From positions 124,001 through 188,000 of the forward strand of contig NZ_AP023174.1 in the NCBI RefSeq assembly GCF_013426895.1: DNA of 64,000 nt. Direction: 5' to 3'. This DNA comes from Paraburkholderia largidicola (lineage in GTDB: Bacteria; Pseudomonadota; Gammaproteobacteria; Burkholderiales; Burkholderiaceae). The notes beneath the pieces were generated by a model, which was not told where the DNA came from, searched no databases, and saw only the letters and a list, made by a program, of their open reading frames with translations. Below, in pieces: positions 1 to 9,315 of this stretch; position 1 is the first letter of the stretch, and each line of letters begins with the position of its first letter. A program made the position numbers and the translations under genes.

Positions 1-172
1 GACGCGCGCTGAGGTGAGGGCCGATCTGGCGCAAGCCCGCGCGAATGGCGAACTGAGCCTGAATCCGAACGCACCCGCTTATCCTCAGCAGTTTGCGACG
101 GGCGGCTATACGGTGCCGATCGCCCATGTGGACCTGCGCCATCTGTTCAAACGCACAACTGCACAGGATTGA
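1..172 (+). CDS. DUF4148 domain protein, C-terminal part (start outside window)
   Basis: The reading frame is open from base 2 to a TGA at 170-172, giving 56 residues. It begins TRAEVRADLAQARANGEL, the typical conserved helix of DUF4148 proteins, which are small secreted proteins abundant in Burkholderia and relatives. Their function is unknown; most carry a signal peptide, which would lie upstream of the window. A strong hairpin terminator follows at 276-312. The family call rests on the helix motif alone. Confidence 0.6.
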   Translation, partial: TRAEVRADLAQARANGELSLNPNAPAYPQQFATGGYTVPIAHVDLRHLFKRTTAQD

Positions 173-275
173 TCAAGCCTGTTGTGGCTCCGGCGGAACG
201 GGGCCGCCAAATTCACCTAGAATGAGCGTCGTGGGCGTACACTGAGTCAAACGCTCGACGCGTTCCCACATATTG

Positions 276-312
276 ATGCCCGCAGCCGCACAAGGCTGCG
301 GGCATTTGTGTC
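276..312 (+). terminator. Rho-independent terminator after the DUF4148 gene
   Basis: Perfect 12-bp arms at 276-287 and 294-305 enclose a 6-base loop and are followed by TTGTGTCT. It lies about 100 bases after the DUF4148 stop codon. The T-tract is short and interrupted, so efficiency may be moderate. Confidence 0.7.
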
Positions 313-452
313 TGTAGCGCGTCGCGTCATTTCGCATTGTGCATGTGAAGCGTTCGACAGCACGCGGTCACGGTTTCGACGACACCGCACGCTATCGAAA
401 TCCTGGTGGATGACGAGGTAGAACGCGGCGCTTCAAGCCGCGTCCAACGGAC

Positions 453-1559
453 ATGGATCAGATCGAATGTGTGGTGATCGGCGCTGGTGTCGTCGGTCTT
501 GCCGTCGCGCGTGCGCTGGCTGCTCGCGGACGTGAAGTGATCGTGCTGGAAGCGGCGGAAGCCATCGGCGTCGGCACGAGTTCCCGCAACAGCGAAGTGA
601 TACACGCGGGCATCTACTATCCGCGCGGTTCGCTCAAGGCGGCGCTGTGCGTGCGTGGCCGCGAGATGCTGTACGACTACTGCGCCGAACGCGGCGTGCC
701 GCACCAGCGCTGCGGCAAATTGCTCGTCGCGACTGCGCGCAACCAGATTCCCCAGCTAGAAAGCATCATGGCGCGCGGCAAGGAAAACGGCGTGCTGGAT
801 CTGATGCGTATCAGCGGCGAGGAAGCCCAGGCGCTGGAACCGGCACTGCAATGTGTCGAAGCGGTGTTCTCGCCGCAGACGGGCATTGTCGATAGCCATC
901 AACTGATGCTCGCACTGCAAGGCGATGCGGAACGCGACGGCGCTGTCTGCGCGTTCCATGCGCCCGTCGAAGCGATCGAAGCGATCAACGCGCGTTTCAT
1001 CGTGAAGGTAGGCGGCAGCTCGCCGACCACGATTGGCGCTGCGTGCGTGATCAACAGCGCGGGGCTGCAGGCGAACGCGATCGCACGCAAGATTCGCGGG
1101 CTCGACGCGCGTCATGTGCCGCCGCTCTATCTTGCGCGCGGCAACTACTTCAGCATTTCGGGCCGCGCGCCGTTCAACCGGCTGATCTATCCGATGCCGA
1201 ACGAAGCAGGACTCGGCGTGCATCTGACGATCGATCTCGGCGGCCAGGCGCGCTTCGGCCCGGACGTCGAATGGGTCGATTCGATCAACTACGACGTCGA
1301 TCCGCATCGGGCCGAATCGTTCTATGCGGCGATCCGCGCGTATTGGCCCGCGTTGCCCGATCATGCGCTGCAACCGGCATATGCGGGTATTCGTCCGAAG
1401 CTGTCCGGTCCCGGCGAGCCCGCCGCCGACTTCCTGATTCAGGGTCCCGCCGCGCACGGCGTGCGTGGTCTCGTGAATCTGTTCGGAATCGAGTCGCCGG
1501 GTTTGACGGCGTCGCTGGCGATTGCGCAGCGCGTGTGCGAAGTCAGTGGCCGCGCCTGA
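453..1559 (+). CDS. FAD-dependent oxidoreductase, L-2-hydroxyglutarate dehydrogenase-like
   Basis: This 368-residue protein is a DAO-type flavoprotein. An N-terminal dinucleotide fold shows the GAGVVG motif at residues 10-15, then an acidic strand end (VIVLEA). The stretch [15 protein letters not shown] near residue 45 is typical of the LhgO/L2HGDH branch, which oxidises L-2-hydroxyglutarate and passes electrons to the respiratory chain. The C-terminal [10 protein letters not shown] and [10 protein letters not shown] segments are also as in that branch. Length is close to the usual 370-400. It stands alone between a terminator and the HiPIP gene, so context adds nothing about substrate. The exact substrate is inferred from family resemblance only. 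Confidence 0.8.
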   Translation: MDQIECVVIGAGVVGLAVARALAARGREVIVLEAAEAIGVGTSSRNSEVIHAGIYYPRGSLKAALCVRGREMLYDYCAERGVPHQRCGKLLVATARNQIPQLESIMARGKENGVLDLMRISGEEAQALEPALQCVEAVFSPQTGIVDSHQLMLALQGDAERDGAVCAFHAPVEAIEAINARFIVKVGGSSPTTIGAACVINSAGLQANAIARKIRGLDARHVPPLYLARGNYFSISGRAPFNRLIYPMPNEAGLGVHLTIDLGGQARFGPDVEWVDSINYDVDPHRAESFYAAIRAYWPALPDHALQPAYAGIRPKLSGPGEPAADFLIQGPAAHGVRGLVNLFGIESPGLTASLAIAQRVCEVSGRA

Positions 1560-1775
1560 AGGCGCAAGTCTGCAGCGAACCGTGCCGCGTGAATTCGACA
1601 TCGTTATGTAGCGAAGGTGACACCGCCGTGACGCGCTTGGCAGTCGCGCACACGCAGTACGATTCGCTTATGACGGGGATTTGAAGCATCACGCGCGCCG
1701 GCTTCATTGATATGCTTGGGGACCGCTGTCGTTAGAACGGCGTAGATCCCCACAATACCAATGGAGTGAGTTCCC

Positions 1776-2087
1776 ATGAACAATTCCCGTCGTACGTTTC
1801 TGATCACGAGTATCGGTGTGGCATCGACGCTCGCGCTGTCGCGCCAGGCGTTCGCCGATGCACCGAAGGTCGCGGAATCCGATCCGACCGCGCAGGCGCT
1901 CGGCTACAAGGAAGACGCGTCCAAGGTCGACAAGGCCAAATACGCGAAGTATGCAGCCGGCCAGGACTGCGGCAATTGCAGTTTCTATCAGGGCAAGGCC
2001 ACCGACGCGTACGCGGGCTGCCCGATGTTCGCCGGCAAGCAGGTCGCGAGCAAGGGTTGGTGCAGCGCATATAACAAGAAGGCCTGA
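1776..2087 (+). CDS. High-potential iron-sulfur protein (HiPIP)
   Basis: A 103-residue periplasmic electron carrier. The N-terminus NNSRRTFLITS is a twin-arginine (Tat) signal, consistent with export of a folded Fe-S protein; the hydrophobic segment ends near AFADA (residue 29). Four cysteines at 65, 68, 82 and 96 match the CxxC...C...C spacing that holds the 4Fe-4S cluster in HiPIPs. An overlapping frame here is a shadow. A GGAGTGAG ribosome-binding stretch lies just upstream. HiPIPs usually donate electrons to terminal oxidases or photosynthetic reaction centres; the partner here is not shown by context. Confidence 0.93.
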   Translation: MNNSRRTFLITSIGVASTLALSRQAFADAPKVAESDPTAQALGYKEDASKVDKAKYAKYAAGQDCGNCSFYQGKATDAYAGCPMFAGKQVASKGWCSAYNKKA

Positions 2088-2341
2088 TACCAGGAAATCC
2101 AGTCGGCGTGGGCATGCATCGGAAGATGCAATGCAGCATCGCCGCACCTGCCTCTCGTAGCACCGGATAGAGCGCGCGCCGTGCAACGCGGTGTCGCGCT
2201 CTTTGTCGTATGAAAGTTGCTTGAAATACGATGTCGTGCTCTTTTACACTCGCATGGCTTGCGCGCGCGGCCTCACGACGGCCCATTCGAATCACTTCAA
2301 ATCAACGCACCCCGACGCCTCGACGAAGGGCGGAGACATCG

Positions 2342-3652
2342 ATGTCACAAGCAGCGAGGAGCCTCAATACCCGTGCGGTCACAGCGGCCGTCATCGGTAA
2401 TGCACTCGAGTGGTATGACTTCACCGTCTTTGGTTTTCTCACCGTCGTCATCGCTGAACTCTTCTTTCCCTCCAGCAGCGACTACGCGTCGATTCTTCTC
2501 ACCACGGCAACCTTCGGTGTCGCGTTCTGCATGCGGCCTGTTGGCGGCATCGTGCTCGGCCTGTACGCGGATCGCGCGGGACGCAAGGCGGCATTGTCCC
2601 TTGTCATCGCGTTGATGACGCTCGGCATTCTGCTGCTCGCCATCGCGCCGCCGTACTCGGCAATCGGCATAGGCGGGCCGATCATCATCGTGGTCGGGCG
2701 TCTGTTGCAAGGATTCTCCGCGGGCGGCGAGTTCGGCAGTTCGACCGCGCTGCTGATCGAAGCGGCGCCGTTCTCGAAGCGCGGTCTGTACGGCAGCTGG
2801 CAGATGGCGAGCCAGGCGGCGGCACTGCTGCTCGGCGCGATCGTCGGCGCGCTGGTGACGCGCGGTCTGTCGCCGGAAGCGCTCAAATCATGGGGCTGGC
2901 GCGTGCCGTTCATCATCGGTCTCATGATCGGCCCGATCGGTTTCTACATTCGCCGCAATCTCGCGGATTCCGAAGCATTTTTGCACGCGAAGAAGACCGC
3001 ACGCCGCGCGACGCTCAGCGAGCTTTTCGCGCACCATACGCGCGACGTGCTCTGCGGTCTTGGCTCGGTGATCGCGCTGACGGTCACGATCTACGTGCTG
3101 ATCAGCTATCTGCCGACCTTCGCGGTCAAGCAACTGAAGCTGCCTTATTCGGATTCGTTCACGGCTGTGATCGTCGGCAATCTGCTGCTGATGGTGTTGT
3201 CGCCGCTGACGGGCGCGTGGTCCGATCGCATCGGGCGCAAGGGTTTGTCGCTGTGGTCGCTGGGCATCACGCTGGTGGTGATCTATCCGCTCTTCGCATG
3301 GCTCGCAGAAGCGCCGAGCGTCTCGAAGCTGATTCTCGTCCAGGCGGTATTGTCGATCACGCTGTCCGGCTACTACGGCCCATTCGGCGCGCTGATGGCC
3401 GAACTCTTTCCCGCGAACGTGCGCTCAATCGGCCTTTCGCTCGCCTACAACTTCGCGGTGATGCTGTTCGGCGGCTTCGGCCAGTTCATCGTCACGTGGC
3501 TCATCGAGACAACCGGTTCGCCGCTTGCGCCGACGTACTACGTGATGTGCGGGCTCGCGCTGTCGATCATCGCCGTCGCGTGCATGCCAGCGAAACGTCA
3601 CGCCGATCTCGATGCGATGCGCAAGCCCGTCGATGCGTTGGAGCGCCGCTAG
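2342..3652 (+). CDS. MFS transporter, metabolite:H+ symporter (MHS/ProP-like) family
   Basis: A 436-residue inner-membrane protein with about 12 hydrophobic segments. The start at 2342 (MSQAARS) is preferred to one at 2231 because it follows GGCGGAGAC and the extra upstream residues look non-coding. NALEWYDFTVFG near the N-terminus and LYADRAGRKAAL between helices 2 and 3 are signatures of the MHS subfamily (citrate, proline/betaine, dicarboxylate symporters). The second half repeats the loop motif as GAWSDRIGRKGL. Substrate cannot be read from sequence. Its stop codon overlaps the stop of the convergent amidase gene within a shared CTAG. Confidence 0.85.
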   Translation: MSQAARSLNTRAVTAAVIGNALEWYDFTVFGFLTVVIAELFFPSSSDYASILLTTATFGVAFCMRPVGGIVLGLYADRAGRKAALSLVIALMTLGILLLAIAPPYSAIGIGGPIIIVVGRLLQGFSAGGEFGSSTALLIEAAPFSKRGLYGSWQMASQAAALLLGAIVGALVTRGLSPEALKSWGWRVPFIIGLMIGPIGFYIRRNLADSEAFLHAKKTARRATLSELFAHHTRDVLCGLGSVIALTVTIYVLISYLPTFAVKQLKLPYSDSFTAVIVGNLLLMVLSPLTGAWSDRIGRKGLSLWSLGITLVVIYPLFAWLAEAPSVSKLILVQAVLSITLSGYYGPFGALMAELFPANVRSIGLSLAYNFAVMLFGGFGQFIVTWLIETTGSPLAPTYYVMCGLALSIIAVACMPAKRHADLDAMRKPVDALERR

Positions 3653-5202
3653 CTTCGCGCGGGCATCAGCGGCGGCCGCCTGCCGAACCACGGACGCGCC
3701 ATCTCCAGTTGCGCGGCGAGCCGCAGTAACGTCGCTTCACCGCCGTCACGCGTGGCGAACTGCACGCCGATGGGCAGTCCACGTGCATTCCAGTAGAGCG
3801 GCACCGACATCGCCGGTTGCCCCGTCAGATTGAACAACTCCGTGCATCCCGCCCACGCGAACGCCTTGTTCGAGACTTCCGTCAGCAGCTTGCGCATCAG
3901 CGGCTCGACGGGAACGGTGGTGACGGCGCGCATCTGCATTTTCTCGACGGCGGTGGGCTGCATTTCACCGATCTTGATCGGCGCGGAAGCGAGCGTCGCG
4001 CACAGAATCACGTCATAGCGCGTCATCAGATCCGCGAGCTTCGCGCTCACCTGACGCTGCGCTTCGAGTGCTGCGGGCAACTCGCGTTCGCCGAATTTGC
4101 GGCCGATATGTCCCATCGTCCACGTGGCGATTTCGAATTCCTCGCGATTCGGCTTGCGGCCCGTGATCTGATCGGCCCTCAGCACGAGGTTTTCGGCGCT
4201 CACGGACCAGATCATCAGAAACGCTTCGCGCAGGCTCGCGAAGTCGATGCCTAGCGATACGGGTTCGATGTGATGGCCCAGCGACGCGGCGAGTTGCGCG
4301 GCGTCGTCGAGCGCGGCGCGGGCGTCGGCGGACAGCGCGCGGGCGAGCATCGGATCCGTGACGAACGCGATGTGCAGCGGCTTGCACGGCTCGCTGGCGG
4401 CGGCGAGGAAGGTGCCGGGCGCGCCCATCGGACGGTCGGCGTTGCCTGAAGTGAGATCGAGCAGCAGCGCGCTGTCGCGCACGCTGCGCGAAACCGCGTG
4501 ATCGATGCCGAGGTCGCCGGGCGCGGGCACCGCGTTCGACGGCTGCCGTCCGCGCGACGGCTTGAGCCCGAACAGGCCGCAACACGACGCAGGAATACGG
4601 ATCGAGCCGCCGCCGTCCGACGCATGCGCGAGCGGCACGATGCCCGCCGCGACGGCGGCGGCCGAGCCGCCGCTCGAGCCGCCCGGCGTGTGATCGAGGC
4701 TCCACGGGTTGCGGCACGGCCCAAACAGTTCGGGCTCCGTATAAGGCATCTGGCCCATTTCCGACGTGCTCGTCTTGCCGAAGATGTTGAGTCCGGCGGC
4801 GCGCGTGGCCGTGACGAGCGGCGCGTCTTCGTCTGGAATGAAGTGGCGGTAATGGCGGCTGCCCATCGACATCCGCAGCCCTTTGACGGGCAGTCCGAGA
4901 TCCTTGACCAGATACGGGACGCCCGCGAGCGGTCCGTCGGCCAGCGTGTCACCGCCCGACGCATCGCCGTTGCCATTCGCCTGTTCTCGCGATGCGCGCT
5001 GACGGGCGGCATCGTAGTCCTTCAGCACAATGGCATTGATCGCGGGATTGGCGGCTTCGGCGCGCGCGATTGCTGTTTCCAGCAATTCGCGCGCGCTCAC
5101 CTTGCGCTTGCGCACGAGATCGGCGAGGCCGATCGCGTCATGATCGAGATAATCGGATTGCACGACGACGACCCCCGCGGACAGGAATGGTGATGGCGGC
5201 AC
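3649..5202 (-). CDS. Amidase-signature family amidohydrolase
   Basis: A 517-residue enzyme that hydrolyses amide bonds by the Ser-cisSer-Lys mechanism. The triad is visible: Lys100 in YLVKD, the GGSSGGS core at residues 174-180, and the nucleophile Ser200 in [12 protein letters not shown]. Length and the C-terminal [13 protein letters not shown] match the family, which includes 6-aminohexanoate cyclic-dimer hydrolases, GatA and diverse detoxifying amidases. No gatB or gatC is adjacent, so it is not the tRNA amidotransferase subunit. The start is uncertain by up to about 14 residues because several valine (GTG) codons follow the first methionine. Substrate is unknown. Confidence 0.87.
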   Translation of the reverse strand: MPPSPFLSAGVVVVQSDYLDHDAIGLADLVRKRKVSARELLETAIARAEAANPAINAIVLKDYDAARQRASREQANGNGDASGGDTLADGPLAGVPYLVKDLGLPVKGLRMSMGSRHYRHFIPDEDAPLVTATRAAGLNIFGKTSTSEMGQMPYTEPELFGPCRNPWSLDHTPGGSSGGSAAAVAAGIVPLAHASDGGGSIRIPASCCGLFGLKPSRGRQPSNAVPAPGDLGIDHAVSRSVRDSALLLDLTSGNADRPMGAPGTFLAAASEPCKPLHIAFVTDPMLARALSADARAALDDAAQLAASLGHHIEPVSLGIDFASLREAFLMIWSVSAENLVLRADQITGRKPNREEFEIATWTMGHIGRKFGERELPAALEAQRQVSAKLADLMTRYDVILCATLASAPIKIGEMQPTAVEKMQMRAVTTVPVEPLMRKLLTEVSNKAFAWAGCTELFNLTGQPAMSVPLYWNARGLPIGVQFATRDGGEATLLRLAAQLEMARPWFGRRPPLMPARS

Positions 5203-5270
5203 GCGCGGGGCGTCGTGCCCTGAATCGAAGCGCAGGGCACGACGCAGCCACGTCGCGCCTCTAGCGTAAC

Positions 5271-5969
5271 TTAGGCGTGGGTGCCGAGGAAAGTCAGCGT
5301 GCGGCCATGCGCGAGCGCTGCCGAATGCTGGTGATAGCTCGCGCGCTCGCTGCAGTTGAAGCCGTGATCCGCATTCGGGTAGATATACAGTTCGACTTCG
5401 TCGCGGCCAGCAAAACGCTCCTTCACTTCACCGACTGCCGACAGCGGAATGCCGTGGTCCAGTTCGCCGTAGTGGAACTGCATCGGCACCTTGATTTGCG
5501 CGGCCTTGTCGAGCTGGTTCTGGATGCCGCCGCCGTAGTACGACACGGCGATATCGAGCAGCCCTTCGGCCGCGGCCAGATACGCGAGACGGCCGCCGAA
5601 GCAGTAGCCGACGCCTGCGATCTTGCCCGTCACTTCCGGCATCGCGCGCAACGCGGCAGCCGTTGCACCGATATCCGCGACGGCGAGATCGACGTTCGTC
5701 TTTTGCAGGATTTCGATGCCCTTGTCGCGATCCGCGCCGGCGTAGGTGAGTTCGACGCGCGGCTGCGTGCGCCAGAAAATATCCGGTGCGATCGCGATAT
5801 AGCCGTCCTGCGCATATTGATCGACGACGTCGCGAATGTGACCGTTCACGCCGAAGATTTCCTGGATGATGATGACGGCCGGACCCTTGCCGCTTTTCGG
5901 CGTCGACATGTACGCGCCAAACGAATCATTGCCGGTTTGGATGTCGATCCATCGGGAAGTCACGCTCAC
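5271..5969 (-). CDS. Dienelactone hydrolase family protein
   Basis: A 232-residue cytoplasmic alpha/beta hydrolase. The nucleophile elbow GYCFGG places Cys123 as nucleophile, with Asp171 (GELDHGIP) and His202 (NADHGF) completing the Cys-Asp-His triad of carboxymethylenebutenolidases. QEIFGVNGHIRDV near residue 36 is also conserved in the family. It is encoded without other aromatic-degradation genes, so it may be a general esterase rather than part of a chlorocatechol pathway. A GGAGAAAC ribosome-binding site precedes the ATG at 5969. Confidence 0.88.
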   Translation of the reverse strand: MSVTSRWIDIQTGNDSFGAYMSTPKSGKGPAVIIIQEIFGVNGHIRDVVDQYAQDGYIAIAPDIFWRTQPRVELTYAGADRDKGIEILQKTNVDLAVADIGATAAALRAMPEVTGKIAGVGYCFGGRLAYLAAAEGLLDIAVSYYGGGIQNQLDKAAQIKVPMQFHYGELDHGIPLSAVGEVKERFAGRDEVELYIYPNADHGFNCSERASYHQHSAALAHGRTLTFLGTHA

Positions 5970-6644
5970 GTTGTTTCTCCTTGCATAAACGGTGAAGCCG
6001 CTATCGGGCGGGCAATCGTTTGCGGGCGTCTCGCCCGCAGCGGGCGCTCAGTGTGCCATCAAAAGAAGGCAAGTGCAGCGAGCGGCCCGCGCGGCGGCCT
6101 TCCCGTAAGCGGATTGAAACGACGTCCCGTTTCGGCCGGCTGCGCGGACAGGTGGCGGCGGCCAAAAACGGCACTCGCACTCTATATATAGAGCGCATAG
6201 CTTGAGAATGTTTGAGAACGATCTCAACGGCGTTCTATCACCATTGTGTTGACGCGTTATGACGTGTTCGACGCACATCCGGCGCATTAACGGACGATCG
6301 CGGCAAAGCTTTAGACCTGCACTATAGAAGGATGCCTCGTTTGCCCGAAACCCGCGCCAGCCGTCGCTTTCCGGGCATGTCACGCGTGCCTTTCACGACT
6401 AAGTGGGATAAACGCTATTGGTAGTGTTCCCACTTTCTCAAAAAACCCCCACAAATTAATTTGATGGCCTACACTTGCGCGCAAGCGCGGGGCGCCACCT
6501 GCCACAAACAGGCTGGAACGCGTGCTTGCCAAGTGCATGAACGATGCATCCGGCGGAGTCGTCCACGGGAATTGAGCGACACGTGAAGGAAGCGGGGCAC
6601 AAGGGCGATACCGTTGTTTTTCGGGACCGAAATCGGAGACTTAC
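5970..6644. other. Intergenic region between dienelactone hydrolase and binding-protein genes
   Basis: No convincing gene is visible in these 675 bases. It carries the divergent control region of both neighbours. Two signals stand out: a perfect 14-bp palindrome at 6180-6193 (CTCTATATATAGAG), and an inverted repeat with arms AAGTGGGA at 6401-6408 and TCCCACTT at 6428-6435 whose inside can pair further. The latter is followed by AAAAAACCCCC and lies about 210 bases before the binding-protein start, so it could sit in its leader or serve as an operator. Confidence 0.5.
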
Positions 6645-7790
6645 ATGAACACCAAAATCCAAAAGCTGTTGCCGATCAGCGCTGCGGCGATGCTGTTTGC
6701 AACGTTGGCGACGACGGCTATGGCCGACGAAGTTGTCAAGATCGGCCATGTTGCGCCTTTGACGGGTGGCATCGCTCACCTGGGCAAGGACAACGAAAAT
6801 GGCGCACGTCTCGCAGTTGAAGAGATCAACGCCAAGGGTCTGACGATCGGCGGCCAGAAGATCACGCTGCAACTCGACGCACAGGACGACGCAGCTGACC
6901 CGCGTACGGCAACGCAAGTTGCGCAGAAGCTGGTCGACGACAAGGTTGTCGCCGTGGTCGGTCACTTGAACTCGGGTACGTCGATCCCGGCTTCGAAGAT
7001 CTATAGCGATGCAGGCATCGTTCAGATCTCGCCGTCGGCAACGAACCCGGCGTACACGCAACAGGGCTTCAAGACGACGTACCGCGTCGTCGCGACGGAC
7101 GCGCAGCAAGGTCCGGCACTGGCGAACTACGCAGCGAAGGGCCTGAAGGTCAAGAGCGTCGCGATCGTCGACGACTCGACGGCATACGGCCAGGGTCTCG
7201 CAAACGAATTCGAAAAGACGGCGAAGTCGCTGGGCCTGAACGTGATGTCGCATGACGCGACGAACGACAAGGCTGTCGACTTCCGCGCGATTCTGACGAA
7301 GATCAAGGGCGAAAACCCGGACGCGATCATGTACGGCGGCATGGACGCCACGGGCGGCCCGTTCGCCAAGCAAGCCAAGCAGCTCGGCCTGCGCGCGAAG
7401 GTGCTGGCTGGCGACGGCGTGTGTACCGACAAGCTGTCTGACCTGGCTGGCGATGCAACCGACAACATCGTCTGCTCGGAAGCCGGTATGGCGCTCGAGA
7501 AGATGGAAGGCGGCGCAGCGTTCCAGGCGAAGTATCAGAAGCGTTTCGGCCAGCCGATCCAGATCTACGCTCCGTTCACGTATGACGCTGTGTACATCAT
7601 CGTCGACGCAATGAAGCGCGCTGGCTCGACCGATCCGGCGAAGATCGTGGCAGTGATGCCGAACACCGACTACAAGGGTGTGATCGGCGAAACCACGTTC
7701 GATTCGAAGGGCGACCTGAAGCACGGCGTGATCTCGCTGTACAACTACAAGTCGGGCAAGAAGACGCTGCTCGACGTCGTGAAGATGTAA
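6645..7790 (+). CDS. Branched-chain amino-acid ABC transporter, periplasmic binding protein
   Basis: A 381-residue solute-binding protein of the LivJ/LivK type. Residues 1-27 form a signal peptide ending TTAMA before DEVVKIG. The mature N-terminus VVKIGHVAPLTGGIAHLGKD, the GHLNSGTSIPAS hinge segment and QISPSATNPAYT are hallmarks of the family, which captures leucine, isoleucine, valine or related ligands and delivers them to a LivHMGF permease. No permease gene is adjacent; a strong terminator at 7866 ends the unit, so it is transcribed alone as is common in Burkholderia. Codon use is strongly biased, suggesting high expression. Confidence 0.93.
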   Translation: MNTKIQKLLPISAAAMLFATLATTAMADEVVKIGHVAPLTGGIAHLGKDNENGARLAVEEINAKGLTIGGQKITLQLDAQDDAADPRTATQVAQKLVDDKVVAVVGHLNSGTSIPASKIYSDAGIVQISPSATNPAYTQQGFKTTYRVVATDAQQGPALANYAAKGLKVKSVAIVDDSTAYGQGLANEFEKTAKSLGLNVMSHDATNDKAVDFRAILTKIKGENPDAIMYGGMDATGGPFAKQAKQLGLRAKVLAGDGVCTDKLSDLAGDATDNIVCSEAGMALEKMEGGAAFQAKYQKRFGQPIQIYAPFTYDAVYIIVDAMKRAGSTDPAKIVAVMPNTDYKGVIGETTFDSKGDLKHGVISLYNYKSGKKTLLDVVKM

Positions 7791-7865
7791 GAGCGCTTGG
7801 CGTAGCGGGCGGAAGCGCGGTTCGCCGCGTTCCGCCCAACGCGAGCCGGCCCGAAAGGGCTTAGG

Positions 7866-7905
7866 AGGCACGCGGGTTTCGACCCGCGTGCCTTTTGTTT
7901 TTGTT
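7866..7905 (+). terminator. Strong Rho-independent terminator after the binding-protein gene
   Basis: Perfect 11-bp GC-rich arms at 7867-7877 and 7882-7892 close a TTCG tetraloop (UUCG in RNA), followed by TTTTGTTTTTGTTTTTG. This is a textbook terminator. Confidence 0.93.
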
Positions 7906-8011
7906 TTTGCATGGTTCTATTGCGCATGTCTGTCTGCGCATTTCTTTTTGCGCACCGGATGCGGTGCGGGCGATATTGTCGTAGCGGCTACAACACGCGG
8001 GGGACGCGGTC

Positions 8012-9019
8012 GTGACACGTATGATCGATGACGAATGGCGGCGCTGGATTGCCGAGAACCTGTTGCTCGATGCCTCGCCGGAAGCCGTGCATGCCGTGCT
8101 CGTCGAGCATGGATTCGAGGGCGAAGATGCGTTATGCGAGATCGATAGCACGCTGCAAAGCCCTTATTTTCAAGCGGGTTCGCGCTTGCGCAATCGTTTG
8201 CGTAAGCGCGAATGGATGCTTTCCGTGTACGGCGAGCTGAATCGCATGCGTTCGGATGCAGGGTGTGTCGAGCGCCGCGCGCGCCTGTCGCGCGACGCGT
8301 TCTACGAGCAGTTCTATTTTCAGAACCGGCCGGTGATCATCACGGGCATGTTCGATTCGTGGCCGGCGCGCAAGCTGTGGAATCTCGATTACTTCCGCGC
8401 GCGTTGCGGCCTTGTCGAAGTAGACGTGCAGGTCGGGCGAGAGACGGATGCGAACTACGAGATCAACCAACCGGCGTTGACGCGCACGATGCGCTTTGGC
8501 GAATACGTCGATCTCGTCGAAAGCGCAGGCGTGACGAACGACTTCTACATGACGGCGAACAACGCGTCGCGCAACCGCGCGGCGCTCGCGACGCTATGGG
8601 CCGATGCGCCGGCGATCGGCGAATATCTCGATCCCGCGCCCGCCGACGCGGGCTATTTCTGGTTCGGCCCGGCCGGCACAAAGACGCCGTTTCATCACGA
8701 CCTGACCAACAATCTGATGGCGCAGGTGATTGGCCGCAAGCGCGTTCTCCTGGTGCCGTTCACCGACACCGCCCACATGTACAACCATTTGCATTGCTAT
8801 TCGCAGCTCGATGGCGGCGCAATCGATGTCGAGCGATTTCCGTCCTTCGAACAGGCGCGGGTGATCGAGTGCACGCTCGAACCCGGCGAACTGCTGTTCC
8901 TGCCGATTGGCTGGTGGCACTACGTCGAAGCGCTCGATGTTTCCGCCACGATGACCTACACGAACTTTATCGAGCGCAATGACTTTGGCCGCACGTACAG
9001 CACGTATCGCGAGCTTTGA
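8012..9019 (+). CDS. Cupin-like (JmjC-fold) domain protein, putative Fe(II)/2-oxoglutarate oxygenase
   Basis: A 335-residue cytoplasmic protein. After a helical N-terminal region it has a Cupin_8/JmjC-like domain from about residue 100. RPVIITG starts it; the metal motif HxD is seen at His228-His229-Asp230 (FHHDLTNN) and the distal His303 in PIGWWHYVEAL. These are the iron ligands of JmjC-type hydroxylases. The target (a protein side chain or small molecule) is not evident. The start is GTG at 8012 or ATG at 8021; a GGGGGACG stretch upstream fits either. It is a single-gene unit. Confidence 0.82.
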   Translation: MTRMIDDEWRRWIAENLLLDASPEAVHAVLVEHGFEGEDALCEIDSTLQSPYFQAGSRLRNRLRKREWMLSVYGELNRMRSDAGCVERRARLSRDAFYEQFYFQNRPVIITGMFDSWPARKLWNLDYFRARCGLVEVDVQVGRETDANYEINQPALTRTMRFGEYVDLVESAGVTNDFYMTANNASRNRAALATLWADAPAIGEYLDPAPADAGYFWFGPAGTKTPFHHDLTNNLMAQVIGRKRVLLVPFTDTAHMYNHLHCYSQLDGGAIDVERFPSFEQARVIECTLEPGELLFLPIGWWHYVEALDVSATMTYTNFIERNDFGRTYSTYREL

Positions 9020-9045
9020 GCGGCGCTAGCGTGCCCAATGCTGCG

Positions 9046-9080
9046 TAAAAAAACGGCGGACCGATACTCTGGTCCGCCGT
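9046..9080 (-). terminator. Minus-strand Rho-independent terminator
   Basis: Perfect 10-bp arms at 9053-9062 and 9071-9080 with an 8-base loop. Read on the minus strand it is followed by seven Ts (the A-run at 9046-9052). It can stop transcription from the MFS gene at 9316-10527; on the plus strand the hairpin is followed by CCCCCC and is less suited to the cupin gene. A further hairpin, arms 9284-9292 and 9299-9307, lies directly after the MFS stop codon. Confidence 0.75.
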
Positions 9081-9315
9081 CCCCCCTGACGCTTCGGTTG
9101 CCGTCGTTAGTTTTTCTGTGTGATGGGTTGTGCTGTGCCGTTTGAATCGCAAGGGTTATGCCATTGCGATCGCGCAGCGACGCGTCGCGCGAAACCCAAA
9201 TGGAATCAGGCGCTTCCGTTCTGCGTGTCAAAAGAACGAGATTCGCTGGAGGTTGATGTGTCGCGGAACATGCGGACATATGCCGCTCGCGTAACGTAAC
9301 GCGAGCGACGTGCGT

